A DNA stretch of 64,000 bases, taken from Shewanella mangrovi. GTDB taxonomy: Bacteria; Pseudomonadota; Gammaproteobacteria; Enterobacterales; Shewanellaceae. Each line of letters begins with the position of its first letter. The first letter of the stretch is position 1. Of the stretch, positions 18,007-25,635 are shown in pieces. The notes below the pieces were generated by a model. It did not search any database and was not told where the DNA came from. It worked only from the letters and a program-made list of their open reading frames with translations. The stretch lies in contig NZ_JPEO01000001.1 of the NCBI RefSeq assembly GCF_000753795.1, forward strand, positions 62,001 to 126,000. Reading direction: 5' to 3'. Made by a program: the position numbers and the translations under genes.

Positions 18007-18039
18007 TGCAAGGTTGGTGCAAGTTTTATGGTGTCAAAT
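18007..18039 (+). promoter_or_regulatory. OmpR-type direct-repeat site and -10 of the MoxR-Bat-TPR operon
   Basis: TGCAAGGTT (18007-18015) and TGCAAGTTT (18018-18026) repeat with an 11-bp period. The -10-like TCAAAT (18034-18039) begins 16 nt after the start of the second half. Seventeen bases are identical to the site before the TonB receptor. It faces away from the divergent site at 17942-17961, about 45 bp off. Confidence 0.65.
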
Positions 18040-18099
18040 GGAACATGGAAAAGGTTCGCTACGATGCGCAATCGTTAGCAAAGGGTAAGCGGTGGAGCA

Positions 18100-19575
18100 A
18101 TGACACAAGCAAGTCAACAGCAGATCAAGCAGCAGCTGGATGTACTCGCCAAACGCGGCGAAGCCAGTCTGTTCGCCGTTGCCAAAGCGAGTGCTCGGCG
18201 CAACGCCACGCTGATCAGTCTTTGCTGTTTTGCGCCCATCGTGCTGCTCGGATGTCTCGTCCAATGGTGGCAACCTGCGACCGATGTGAGCAGCAGCGTG
18301 AGCTTTTGGTGTGTATTGCTACTGCTACCCGTAAGCGTATTTGCGGGGCGTTATTATCTCTGTCTAACCGGATTTAAGCCCTCGCGAGCGACGGCATTGG
18401 CACTTTACGACAAACAGTTGCGCGATGACGATCGCTTGCAGACCGCCGATGAATTTAGCCAGTTGTCAGCGCCAAGTCCATTCCAACAAGCGGCAATGCT
18501 GGAAAGCCATACCGCGATCACTCAAGCCTTGGCGGCTGCCGTGCCACAACCTGAATTTACGCTAGCGCCGTTTTCGCGCTGGAGCAAAGCGCAACTGCCA
18601 CTGACGGCGCTATTGTTGCTGCTATTGGGCTTACAACCAAGCGGGCTATTCTTCGCCAATGCTTCGCTATCGTCAGTTAAGCAAAAAACCGTAAGTGAGT
18701 TATCTGGGGAGGCTGCTGTAGCCGCAACACCACAGTCGCTACAGGCTGCTGAGCAACAACAAACCAAGGCAACGCGACAAACGTTGGCAGCGCAAACATC
18801 GACCGACGCGCAGAGTTCTTCTGCAAAAGATAGCCACAGCGCGAATGATGCAACGGGTAGCAATGTCGATGCTTCACTCAGCACTGAAAAACAAACGGCA
18901 TCGGCCTCTTCTGCGTTAAGCAAAAGTAACGGCGACAAGTCAAATAGCGCTAGCAGCCAACCAAGCAATGCTGCTGATAAAAGTGAGCCAAATAGCGACG
19001 ATGGCCAAGATACGCCGTCATCATCTGCGCCTAAGATGCCGCAACAGAGCATGCCGCTGGCGGATGATAGTGAGCGCCACGCGGCCAACGCCGAACATGG
19101 CGCAATGAGTGATAGCAATCCACAGCAAGAACAACCCGCCAGCAAGCCCCAAACGGGCAGCGCCCAAGCGGGTCAACAAGGTCAGCTCGCGGGTAAGAAA
19201 CAAGCGCCCAAGAGTAAAAGTAATCAAGGCCAGCAGCAGTCTGGCGACCAAGCCAATCCCAATAGCCAAAACACCGGCAATCATGGTGATGATGGCCTGA
19301 AAAAATCTCGCGGTATTAACAGCTTAATGCTGGCGGTGCCGATGGAAGATCAGTTTGTGGGTACGCCGGGCCCCGGCGCTGAGAAACGCAGTACCAAACA
19401 ACGACAACCGGATGATATGCCCGCGAACACTATGTTCAGCGAGCAACGCGGTAGTGCCAATGGCGCACTGACGCCACTGCCAACGCGCATGATGCAACCT
19501 TGGGAAGTACAGCTGCTATCGAAGTTTTATCAACAGCTGCACGCCGATAATCACAACAATGACAAGACCCAATGA
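18100..19575 (+). CDS. Membrane protein with long disordered Ser/Gln/Asn-rich tail; first gene of MoxR operon
   Basis: I do not recognise a named family. The 491-residue protein has two close membrane helices (about residues 37-56 and 68-88) and a third near 165-186. A low-complexity region of more than 200 residues follows (about 195-425), dominated by Ser, Gln, Ala, Asn, Lys and Asp. A short ordered C-terminal end (about 445-485) contains PWEVQLLSKFYQQLH. It opens the MoxR-DUF58-BatA-VWA-TPR operon 60 bp after the direct-repeat promoter. Its stop overlaps an ATG of the MoxR gene region. A role as a membrane scaffold or substrate-recruiting part of the MoxR/VWA machine is a guess from context. 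Confidence 0.8.
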   Translation: MTQASQQQIKQQLDVLAKRGEASLFAVAKASARRNATLISLCCFAPIVLLGCLVQWWQPATDVSSSVSFWCVLLLLPVSVFAGRYYLCLTGFKPSRATALALYDKQLRDDDRLQTADEFSQLSAPSPFQQAAMLESHTAITQALAAAVPQPEFTLAPFSRWSKAQLPLTALLLLLLGLQPSGLFFANASLSSVKQKTVSELSGEAAVAATPQSLQAAEQQQTKATRQTLAAQTSTDAQSSSAKDSHSANDATGSNVDASLSTEKQTASASSALSKSNGDKSNSASSQPSNAADKSEPNSDDGQDTPSSSAPKMPQQSMPLADDSERHAANAEHGAMSDSNPQQEQPASKPQTGSAQAGQQGQLAGKKQAPKSKSNQGQQQSGDQANPNSQNTGNHGDDGLKKSRGINSLMLAVPMEDQFVGTPGPGAEKRSTKQRQPDDMPANTMFSEQRGSANGALTPLPTRMMQPWEVQLLSKFYQQLHADNHNNDKTQ

Positions 19576-19589
19576 AGGCAGGAGTAATG

Positions 19590-20582
19590 ATGAATATTCG
19601 TCAAGCCGACACCCAACAACAGATCCAGTTTTTCTGTGATAATTTCCGTGCCATTCACACCGAAGTCAGTCGCATGATGGTGGGGCAACAAGCGGTCATT
19701 GAAGGGGTGTTAACTGCGCTGTGTGCCGGTGGTCATGTATTGCTTGAAGGTGTGCCAGGACTGGGTAAAACCATGTTGGTCAGCTCCATTAGCCGCGCGG
19801 TGAATCTGCCGTTTTCCCGTATTCAGTTCACCCCCGACATGATGCCCGCGGATATTCAAGGCACATCGGTATTGATGGAAACTGAAAGCGGTGGTCATGA
19901 GTTAACGTTTCAACCCGGCCCAATCATCTCTAACTTAGTGCTAGCCGATGAAATCAACCGTGCCACGCCTAAAACGCAATCGGCATTGCTGGAAGTGATG
20001 CAGGAAAAGCAAGTCACCGTCGGGCGTCGTACTATCAAACTGGATGAGCCTTTTTGTGTGATGGCAACGCAAAACCCAGTCGACCAAGAGGGGACTTATC
20101 CACTGCCAGAAGCGCAGCTTGACCGCTTTTTGTTTAAGTTGGTGGTGGGCTATCCGACAGAAGCTGATTATCACACCATCATCGACCGCACTACCAGCGG
20201 CGAAACCATCGAATTAAACGCGGTGGCCAGTGGCGATATTCTCAACGATATGCGCTTTATTGTGCGCAATATTCCCGTGACCGAAGCAGCCAAAACCTTT
20301 GCGATTCGGTTGGTGATGGGCACGCAACCGCAAAGTGCTTATGCGCCGCAGGCGGTGAATGATTGTGTCGCACTGGGTTCGTCTCCACGCGGGATCCAAA
20401 GTCTGATGCTGGCGGCCAAAGTACAAGCCCTGTTGGCTGAGCGCAGTGAAGTGATCGAGCAAGATATTCGTGCGGTCGCCACCGCCGTGTTACGTCACCG
20501 GCTGGTGCTTAACTTCAAGGCACAGGCCAGTGGTATTGATGCTGACAGCCTGATTGCCCAAGTATTGGAAGGATTGCAGTAA
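19590..20582 (+). CDS. MoxR-family AAA+ ATPase of the Bat-type operon
   Basis: A 330-residue MoxR AAA+ ATPase, the canonical partner of DUF58 and VWA proteins. Walker A is GVPGLGKT (K60), Walker B is LVLADE, and the MATQNPVDQEGTYPLPEAQLDRF block carries sensor and arginine-finger residues. I chose ATG 19590 because AGGAG lies 5 nt upstream. ATG 19572 overlaps the previous stop (ATGA) and is the coupled alternative. The DUF58 gene follows with a one-base TAATG overlap. It is paralogous to the copy at 10604. Confidence 0.93.
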   Translation: MNIRQADTQQQIQFFCDNFRAIHTEVSRMMVGQQAVIEGVLTALCAGGHVLLEGVPGLGKTMLVSSISRAVNLPFSRIQFTPDMMPADIQGTSVLMETESGGHELTFQPGPIISNLVLADEINRATPKTQSALLEVMQEKQVTVGRRTIKLDEPFCVMATQNPVDQEGTYPLPEAQLDRFLFKLVVGYPTEADYHTIIDRTTSGETIELNAVASGDILNDMRFIVRNIPVTEAAKTFAIRLVMGTQPQSAYAPQAVNDCVALGSSPRGIQSLMLAAKVQALLAERSEVIEQDIRAVATAVLRHRLVLNFKAQASGIDADSLIAQVLEGLQ

Positions 20583-21487
20583 TGACGACGACCAAGGGTT
20601 CGCCCCTGTTCGACCCGAGTTTTGTGGAACAGGTGCAACAGTTTAGTTTGCGTGTGGCACAAGCGGGCAAAGGCGGACGCTTGGCCGAGCAGAAAACCTC
20701 AGCACGGGGACAGGGATTAGAGTTTGCTGACTTTAAACCGTATGTTGCTGGCGATGATCTGCGCGCCATTGACTGGAATATTTACCGCCGTCTCGGCCGC
20801 GTGTTTGTGCGCGTGTTTGAAGAGCAGCAAGACCTGCCGGTCTACATTTTGCTGGATCTCTCCGCCAGCATGTTTTTGGAACATCCCGCGCGCATCAATG
20901 CTGCCAAACAAGTGGCTTTAGCCTTGGGTGCCATTGCGCTTAATCAGCACGATGCGGTGACCTTGCTACCATTCGCCGAACGGTTGCAGATGCAACATAA
21001 AAGCCTGTCCGGCAAGCATCAACTGCTGCGCTTAGCACAGCTGATCAACGAAACGACGCAACAAGATAAAACCTCACTGGCGGAGGTGCTAAGCGAATTT
21101 GCCGGGTTCCCGCTGCGCCAAGGGTTAGTCGTGGTGATTTCTGACTTTTTTGATAACCAAGGGATTGCCCCAGTTGTTGATGCCTTAGGCCAGTTGCGTC
21201 ACCGTCTACTCATGGTGCAACTGACACAGCCGTGGGATAGCGATCCGACATTGCAAAGTGATATCAGCGGTGATGTACGCCTGCAAGATTGCGAAACCGC
21301 GCAATACGCCGATATGCAGATCACCCCCGAACTGCTAGCCAACTATCAGACCGCCTATCAAGCCTTTAATCAGGCATTAACTCAGTTGGCCGAAGGTCGC
21401 GGTGCCGGTTTACTGCGGCTTAATGCCAGCCAAGCGGTATTACCGCAACTGACGACCTTATTTGGGCATGGAGGATTGCGCTTATGA
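20582..21487 (+). CDS. DUF58 protein with VWA-like fold
   Basis: A 301-residue DUF58 protein of the type always found beside MoxR ATPases. The family core DFKPYVAGDDLRAIDWN is near residues 47-65. A VWA-like domain follows, with the MIDAS-like DLSASM near residue 95 and VVISDFFDN near 185. No membrane segment is seen, so it is probably cytosolic or at the membrane face, working with MoxR on protein-complex assembly. Start and stop overlap the neighbouring genes (TAATG before, ATGA after), showing tight translational coupling. Confidence 0.9.
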   Translation: MTTTKGSPLFDPSFVEQVQQFSLRVAQAGKGGRLAEQKTSARGQGLEFADFKPYVAGDDLRAIDWNIYRRLGRVFVRVFEEQQDLPVYILLDLSASMFLEHPARINAAKQVALALGAIALNQHDAVTLLPFAERLQMQHKSLSGKHQLLRLAQLINETTQQDKTSLAEVLSEFAGFPLRQGLVVVISDFFDNQGIAPVVDALGQLRHRLLMVQLTQPWDSDPTLQSDISGDVRLQDCETAQYADMQITPELLANYQTAYQAFNQALTQLAEGRGAGLLRLNASQAVLPQLTTLFGHGGLRL

Positions 21488-23142
21488 GTTTTAGCAATCT
21501 GCCATTGTCGGTAGTGCTCGTTGGCGCGCTGGTTATCGCCTTGGCGTTGTTTGCGCTGCAATGGTTACGGCCGCGTACCAAAGTGGTCAAAGTGGCAACC
21601 GCGCAATTTTGGCAACAGGCGGCGCAACAAGCACCAGCGCGGGTGCTGTGGCAAAAGTTTCACTATTGGTTAGCGCTGCTCTTGTCGCTGGCCATTGCAC
21701 TGTTGCTGTGGCTGACACTCAGCGGCGTGCAACGCCAACATGATAACGATGCGCACTTGTCGCTGTTTTTCCTCGATAACTCGGTGGCGATGCAAGTTGA
21801 TGGTCGCCTGAGTGAAGCCAAAAAACGCTTACTGCAGGATGTCGCCAATAGTCAGCCTGAGCAGCGCCAAGTGTGGCTCGGTGACGCAGTGGCCATGATG
21901 TTGCTGCGTGAGCAAGATAACAATGCGCTGCTGGGGCCCAAATTAGTCGCGGTAAAAGCGACGGCCCATCGCGCGGTGTTCAGCAGCTGGCTAGCTGCCA
22001 TGCAGCAGCAATATCGTAATCGCCAAATTGATCTCTATTACTATGGCGCGCCATTGAACGCCAGCGAGCTTGCAGCGGTGCCACAGCAGATCCATTTGCA
22101 TGCACGTTATGCGGCGCCTGCGTTAACGCAAAACATGGCGATTGTCGCATTAGGCCAAGCGCCGGCGCAGTCAGGGTTATGGGGCAAAGTAGACGTCATG
22201 TTTACACTGTATGCCAGTGATGCGCGGCCGTTAAGCGCCAATTTGGTCAAGTTTTCGCTGGATGGACAGTGGTTTCAACCCACCGATATTCGCGCCCTTG
22301 GCAATGGCCGTTTTGTGATCCGCGATATGGATGTCAGCAGCGCGCCGCAGCAGTTGCAGGTGTCACTCGCCAATGATGATGACTTTGTCGCCGACGATAG
22401 TGCCACACTCACCTTAGCGTCTACCCCCGTGATCAAACTGCAACTCGCCACCGATCTTCCTGCGTGGTTACGCACCTTAGTGCAGCTTGATAGCGGCATC
22501 CGTATTGTGCAGCAACAACCTGATGTTGTTATCTGCCAGCAGGCGGATAGTCAGTGCCCGCAGGCACCTGCTCAGTTACTGTTAAATGCCGCCGCAAATA
22601 GTGCGCTCTTTTCCACAGCGGGCGAGAGCTGGCAAGCGGCGTTGCAACAACAATGGCAACGCAATGGTTGGTTAGCCTTAGCGGCACAACAGCAGTTTCC
22701 CGAGTTAATGCTGCAAGCAAGTGATACCCCTGAGCGCCAAGTACAGTTGAATAATGCGCAACTGAGTCAATTACTTGCGGCGCAAAGCGCGGCGTTGCCG
22801 AGTTTGATCAGCCAAAGCCTGCGTTGGCTTGCGAACAAACAGCAATTTACCCCTTATCTGGCAGTAGCCGAGCCTTGGCCATATACCGAAAACACGCAGA
22901 ACGCCGCGTTGGCAGCAACGCCGTTGCTGGCGGGCAGCCAACAAAACGAGGCTGGGCAGCAAGCCACCGCATCGTTATTGGTCGCCAACCTATCTGCCAA
23001 TATGACTGAGACGTCGCCACTGGAGCAGGAAACCTTCGCTGGCGCAGTAACACCATTATCTATGTTGTCTTGGGGCATTTTGCTCGCAGTACTGCTACTG
23101 CTGGTGGAATGGGCACTGTTACAACGTGGCCGTTTGCCCTAA
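21484..23142 (+). CDS. BatA-like membrane protein (aerotolerance N-terminal region)
   Basis: A 552-residue protein with BatA-type N-terminal topology: a hydrophobic segment at about 8-27, the LRPRTKVVKVATAQFW linker, a second helix at about 62-80, and a C-terminal helix near 528-545. The periplasmic part starts with a VWA-like strand in which the MIDAS is degenerate (FLDNSVAMQ instead of DxSxS), so metal binding is doubtful. It overlaps the DUF58 gene by four bases and precedes the VWA gene by 12 bp. It is likely the membrane anchor of the MoxR-Bat complex. The assignment rests on topology and operon order more than on conserved residues. Confidence 0.75.
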   Translation: MSFSNLPLSVVLVGALVIALALFALQWLRPRTKVVKVATAQFWQQAAQQAPARVLWQKFHYWLALLLSLAIALLLWLTLSGVQRQHDNDAHLSLFFLDNSVAMQVDGRLSEAKKRLLQDVANSQPEQRQVWLGDAVAMMLLREQDNNALLGPKLVAVKATAHRAVFSSWLAAMQQQYRNRQIDLYYYGAPLNASELAAVPQQIHLHARYAAPALTQNMAIVALGQAPAQSGLWGKVDVMFTLYASDARPLSANLVKFSLDGQWFQPTDIRALGNGRFVIRDMDVSSAPQQLQVSLANDDDFVADDSATLTLASTPVIKLQLATDLPAWLRTLVQLDSGIRIVQQQPDVVICQQADSQCPQAPAQLLLNAAANSALFSTAGESWQAALQQQWQRNGWLALAAQQQFPELMLQASDTPERQVQLNNAQLSQLLAAQSAALPSLISQSLRWLANKQQFTPYLAVAEPWPYTENTQNAALAATPLLAGSQQNEAGQQATASLLVANLSANMTETSPLEQETFAGAVTPLSMLSWGILLAVLLLLVEWALLQRGRLP

Positions 23143-23154
23143 GGAGAGCGTGGC

Positions 23155-25635
23155 GTGAGTTTAACTTTATTGCATCCGTGGAGCGGATTACTGCTATTAG
23201 CCTTACCACTCATTTGGTGGATGGGCCGCAGTCTGCCGCGTTTGCAGCGCGGGCTACGCTGTGCCTTAGTGGCATTGCTGGCAGTAGCCTTGATGCAACC
23301 TGTTTGGATACATCAATCCCAGCAGCAGTTTCGTGTGCTGATTATCGATCAATCTGCCAGTTTAACCGATGAGGCTAAAGGGCAAGCGGTGACTTGGCTG
23401 ACCGAGCAACTGAGCGCGCAAGCAGACAACGAGCAGATAGCGGTAGTACAGCTTGGTGGTGAAGCGCTACATCTAGCGCAACAAGCCATTACCTATCTAC
23501 CTGATAATTCGTCTTCACTTACTGCGGCAGTGATGCAAGCGTTAGCGCTTATTCCAGCAAACAGCGCCGCGCGCGTTAGCGTCGTCAGCGACGGTTTAGC
23601 CACCGATGATCATTGGCCACAGGTGATTGCTGCACTGCAATTACGCCATATTCCACTCGATTGGTTGAGCTTGCAGAGCAAGCCTGCGGCGCCATTTATT
23701 GCGCAAGTACAAGCAACGCCAGTACGCATTGGTGAAATGCCGCAACTTAATGTGCAGTTGGAGGGCAATGCCAGCAGCGATGCCTCGCTAACATTAACCG
23801 CACAGACGAATGGCGCGGTAGTTGCCCAGCAAACTTTCGACCCCAAGCGCTTTAATGAACCGCAGCCGGTAACGGTTACGCTGACACTTCCCGCAGCCAC
23901 CCAAGCCTATCAGCAAATTACGTTGCAGTTGCAGCGCAATGGCGATAATGGCAATACGCAGCGCCTCGATGAACGTGAGTGGTTACTCGCGGCGCAACCT
24001 GCATATTCTTTGTTGTACGCCAATAGCGATGCCAGCGCTGCGGCGAAACTGCAGCAGTTGTTAGGCGCTACATTTAAGGTGCAAGCGGCAACCTTGCCGC
24101 TGGATGAAAGTACTGATTTTGGACGCTATGATGTGGTGATGCTTGATGATCTGCCAAGCCAAGCGCTGTCAGAGGCGGCACAAAAGCGTTTGCAGCAGGC
24201 GGTAGCACAAGGCACCGGACTGTTTTACAGCGGTGCGGATAATGCCTTTGCCAGTGCCACACTTGCCAAGCAAACCTTGGCGGAGTTGTTGCCGGTGAAA
24301 TTACAGCAGCAGGAACAGCAGCGCGAACCGAGTGTGTCATTGGCCATCGTGATTGATAGTTCGGGGTCGATGAAAGGACGGCCGATGGAACTGGCCAAAC
24401 AGGTGGCACGGTTAGCGGTGAAAAAGCTCAAGCCACAAGATCAGGTGGGTATCGTTGAGTTTTATGGTACGCGCCAATGGGCGGTGCCGATGCAAGCGGT
24501 AGAAAATCCGAAAGAGATTGAACGTGCTATCGGTCGTATGCAAGCGCAAGGGGGCAGTGAACTGTTCCCAGCGATTCAAGAAGCCTATTTTGGCTTGAAA
24601 AACAGTCACACACGTTATCGCCATATTCTGCTGATCACCGATGCCGCCGTTGAAGAAGATAACTACCAGCGTCTGCTGCGTTTTATTGCCCAAGATCAGA
24701 TTAACGTTTCCGCGGTGATGGTGGGTGACAGCCAAGGTGGCGAACAGCGGATGGCCGAATTAGCCAACTGGGGCCGTGGCCGTTTTTATGCCATCCATGA
24801 CGAATTTAATATGGTGGAGCTGAATTTCCATCGTCCATCAAGCGAGCCTCAGCCAGTTTACCAAACCGGACATTATCAGGTGCAGGGGCCAAATGGTCAG
24901 TTGCTGCCGCAGCCACTCAGCGGTTTTGCCCAGGTACAATCTAAAGCCGCCGCGCAAGTGCAATATCAGGTTTCAGCCAGTGCGCAGCCGCTATTGAGTC
25001 ACTGGCGTGTTGGTGCGGGCAGTGTGACCGCGATGATGTTCAGTCCATTAGGCGCCAGTACCGCAGGCTGGCAGCAGTGGCCCGGTTATGGTCAATGGTT
25101 GGGGCAGCAGTTAAGCGCCAACGCTGATCCGCTGGCACCAATGCAGTTATATAGCAGCCGCAGCGATGATCAACTGCAGATCCAACTGCAGCTGAGTGAC
25201 AACCAAGCGCCGGCGCCAACATTGATGTGGAAGCCAAACATGGATGCGACGTGGCAACCGTTAGCGTTAGTGCAACGCGCACCGAATCGTTATAGCGCCA
25301 GTTTGTCGTTGCCGAATCAGCAGTCAGCACTGTTGCAAGCACAACTGCATGGGCAGGTGTTACGCGCCGTTGCGGCCGCGGGGAGCGATCATGCCGCTGA
25401 GTTAAAAGTGCCACATCGCTTTGCGTCGCTACTCGCGCAAGTGGTGCAGGCGGTGGGTGGACAGGTTTCTTCGGTTGAACATATGGCTGCAAAAAAATTG
25501 TCGCCAGTGGCATCAGCAAGCTTAACGGCCACCCATCTTTATCCATTGTGTCTGTTGTTCGCTTTGCTGCTGTATTTTATCGAGATTATTTATCGTCGTT
25601 GGCCGACCCGTCGCGCAGTGGTATCAGGATTATGA
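23155..25635 (+). CDS. Large VWA-domain membrane protein of the Bat operon
   Basis: An 826-residue protein. It starts with two hydrophobic segments (about 9-25 and 33-48), followed by a first VWA-like strand (VLIIDQSASL). A complete VWA domain starts near residue 395 with a full MIDAS (D401-S402-S403-G404-S405), then GGSELFPAIQEA and ILLITDAAVEEDN. A region like a glutamine-amidotransferase fold (FGRYDVVMLDDLP, GTGLFYSGADNAF) lies between them. A C-terminal helix near 795-815 anchors it. The start is GTG with AGGAG 8 nt upstream. Its stop overlaps the TPR gene start (ATGA). It is probably the periplasmic metal-binding effector that MoxR remodels. Confidence 0.87.
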   Translation: MSLTLLHPWSGLLLLALPLIWWMGRSLPRLQRGLRCALVALLAVALMQPVWIHQSQQQFRVLIIDQSASLTDEAKGQAVTWLTEQLSAQADNEQIAVVQLGGEALHLAQQAITYLPDNSSSLTAAVMQALALIPANSAARVSVVSDGLATDDHWPQVIAALQLRHIPLDWLSLQSKPAAPFIAQVQATPVRIGEMPQLNVQLEGNASSDASLTLTAQTNGAVVAQQTFDPKRFNEPQPVTVTLTLPAATQAYQQITLQLQRNGDNGNTQRLDEREWLLAAQPAYSLLYANSDASAAAKLQQLLGATFKVQAATLPLDESTDFGRYDVVMLDDLPSQALSEAAQKRLQQAVAQGTGLFYSGADNAFASATLAKQTLAELLPVKLQQQEQQREPSVSLAIVIDSSGSMKGRPMELAKQVARLAVKKLKPQDQVGIVEFYGTRQWAVPMQAVENPKEIERAIGRMQAQGGSELFPAIQEAYFGLKNSHTRYRHILLITDAAVEEDNYQRLLRFIAQDQINVSAVMVGDSQGGEQRMAELANWGRGRFYAIHDEFNMVELNFHRPSSEPQPVYQTGHYQVQGPNGQLLPQPLSGFAQVQSKAAAQVQYQVSASAQPLLSHWRVGAGSVTAMMFSPLGASTAGWQQWPGYGQWLGQQLSANADPLAPMQLYSSRSDDQLQIQLQLSDNQAPAPTLMWKPNMDATWQPLALVQRAPNRYSASLSLPNQQSALLQAQLHGQVLRAVAAAGSDHAAELKVPHRFASLLAQVVQAVGGQVSSVEHMAAKKLSPVASASLTATHLYPLCLLFALLLYFIEIIYRRWPTRRAVVSGL

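Noticed and set aside
18522..19145. Long minus-strand frame (207 codons) opposite the 18100 gene
   Set aside because: It is a mirror of the Ser/Gln/Ala low-complexity region and has no ribosome site or independent support.
25040..25546. 168-codon minus-strand frame opposite the VWA gene
   Set aside because: There is no start signal and it lies wholly within a real gene of the operon on the other strand.
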